DNA of 11,831 nt from Actinomycetota bacterium (GTDB taxonomy: Bacteria; Actinomycetota; UBA4738; HRBIN12), in assembly GCA_005883885.1 (NCBI GenBank), contig VAYF01000088.1, positions 1-11,831 of the forward strand. Reading direction: 5' to 3'. The notes below the pieces were generated by a model. That model had not been told where the DNA came from. It did no database searches and saw nothing but the letters and a program-made list of their open reading frames with translations. The first letter of the stretch is position 1; the number at the start of each line of letters is the position of its first letter. Both the position numbers and the translations under genes were made by a program. Of this stretch, positions 11,532-11,831 are shown piece after piece.

Positions 11532-11831
11532 GTGCCTTCCGACGTTATCGAAGCCCACGTCAGCCGTCTGCCACCCCTCGCGGAAGACGACTGGATCCCC
11601 CGCCCCGTCGACCGGGCGGACCTCGAGCGGGCACTCCTGGCCGGCGGTGTCGCCGGCACCGCGACCCACCCCATCGAAAACGTCCGCGGGAACATCCAGA
11701 TGCTCTTGGAGCACGATCCCGACAAGGAGTTCGGGCTCGAAGGACTCCAGGGTGGGATGACGCTCGACCTCGTGCTCGGGTTGGTGGAGCGCGCCGCCGG
11801 CGCCCCCATCGATCGCGACGCCCGGCACGGA
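11532..11831 (+). CDS. Unrecognised protein, start only (100 codons visible)
   Basis: I do not recognise this family. The frame runs open from the GTG at 11532 to the window end and keeps G/C-rich third positions. The N-terminus MPSDVIEAHVSRLPPLAED is followed by DWIPRPVDRADLERALLAGG, then the segments GVAGTATHPIENVRGNI, LLEHDPDKEFGL and LVLGLVERAAGAP. It is soluble-looking and mostly helical, with no signal or membrane segment. The His/Glu/Asn run HPIENV and the end RDARHG look like conserved active-site or ligand loops, but that is a guess. The start is fixed by the in-frame TGA at 11523-11525 and by a -10 box eight bases upstream, giving a leaderless message. It is divergent from the SDR-ClpS gene across 29 bp. 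Confidence 0.7.
   Translation, partial: MPSDVIEAHVSRLPPLAEDDWIPRPVDRADLERALLAGGVAGTATHPIENVRGNIQMLLEHDPDKEFGLEGLQGGMTLDLVLGLVERAAGAPIDRDARHG
11542..11570 (-). promoter_or_regulatory. Possible promoter of the SDR-ClpS gene
   Basis: Read on the minus strand, TAACGT (plus 11542-11547) and CAGACG (plus 11565-11570) have a 17-base spacer. RNA would start near 11535 and carry a ~32-base leader holding the GGAGG. The promoter would lie inside the first codons of the divergent gene. The box matches are weak. Confidence 0.25.

Noticed and set aside
10375..11760. Long plus-strand open frame (461 codons) over the SDR-ClpS gene
   Set aside because: Low-complexity Arg/Asp/His translation without motifs; the opposite strand has two clear domains.

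Overview
The window looks like chromosomal DNA from a GC-rich actinobacterium, probably an uncultivated member of Actinomycetota. This rests on base composition of roughly two-thirds G+C judged by eye, frequent GTG starts, start codons placed 7-8 bases behind TANNNT -10 boxes (leaderless-type starts), and an actinobacterial clpS/DUF2017 gene pair in the order known from Mycobacterium (Rv1331-Rv1332). No rRNA, tRNA, CRISPR array, transposase, integrase or prophage gene was seen. The lineage is an inference; no marker gene fixes it further.

Layout. (1) Positions 1-939, plus strand: the 3' two-thirds of proC (pyrroline-5-carboxylate reductase), then two tiny genes for very basic proteins of 40 and 48 residues. 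(2) 943-1725, minus strand: a fumarylacetoacetate-hydrolase-family gene, divergent from the next block across a 175-bp promoter region. (3) 1901-9811, plus strand: one tightly packed operon of eight genes. In order they are a P5C-dehydrogenase-like aldehyde dehydrogenase, a class III aminotransferase of the GABA/ornithine/acetylornithine type, a tandem-duplicated VOC (glyoxalase-like) protein, CatI/GctA-like and CatJ/GctB-like CoA-transferase subunits, a 50-residue charged protein, a second class III aminotransferase, and an AcuC-type (histone-deacetylase-fold) deacetylase. Four of the seven junctions overlap (three are GTGA), and the others are 0, 4 and 7 bases apart. (4) 9853-10032, plus strand: a 59-residue charged helical protein with its own leaderless-type promoter. 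(5) 10039-11502, minus strand: a DUF2017 gene preceded by one reading frame that joins a complete-looking short-chain dehydrogenase (SDR) in frame to a ClpS N-degron adaptor domain. (6) 11532 to the end, plus strand: the start of an unrecognised protein, divergent from the SDR-ClpS gene across only 29 bp.

How the genes may work together. The operon has the parts for removing an amino group from an amine or omega-amino acid (two aminotransferases), oxidising the resulting semialdehyde (aldehyde dehydrogenase) and activating the acid as a CoA thioester (CoA-transferase). The deacetylase could release the substrate from an N-acetyl form or control an acyl-CoA enzyme. An ornithine to P5C/glutamate-semialdehyde to glutamate route would fit the first two genes and the nearby proC. 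A diamine or omega-amino-acid route would fit the whole set. The real substrate cannot be read from the sequence.

The most unusual object is the SDR-ClpS fusion. Its ClpS half is closely similar to actinobacterial ClpS and keeps the N-degron pocket residues, the join is in frame, and the partner gene DUF2017 still follows 3 bases downstream.
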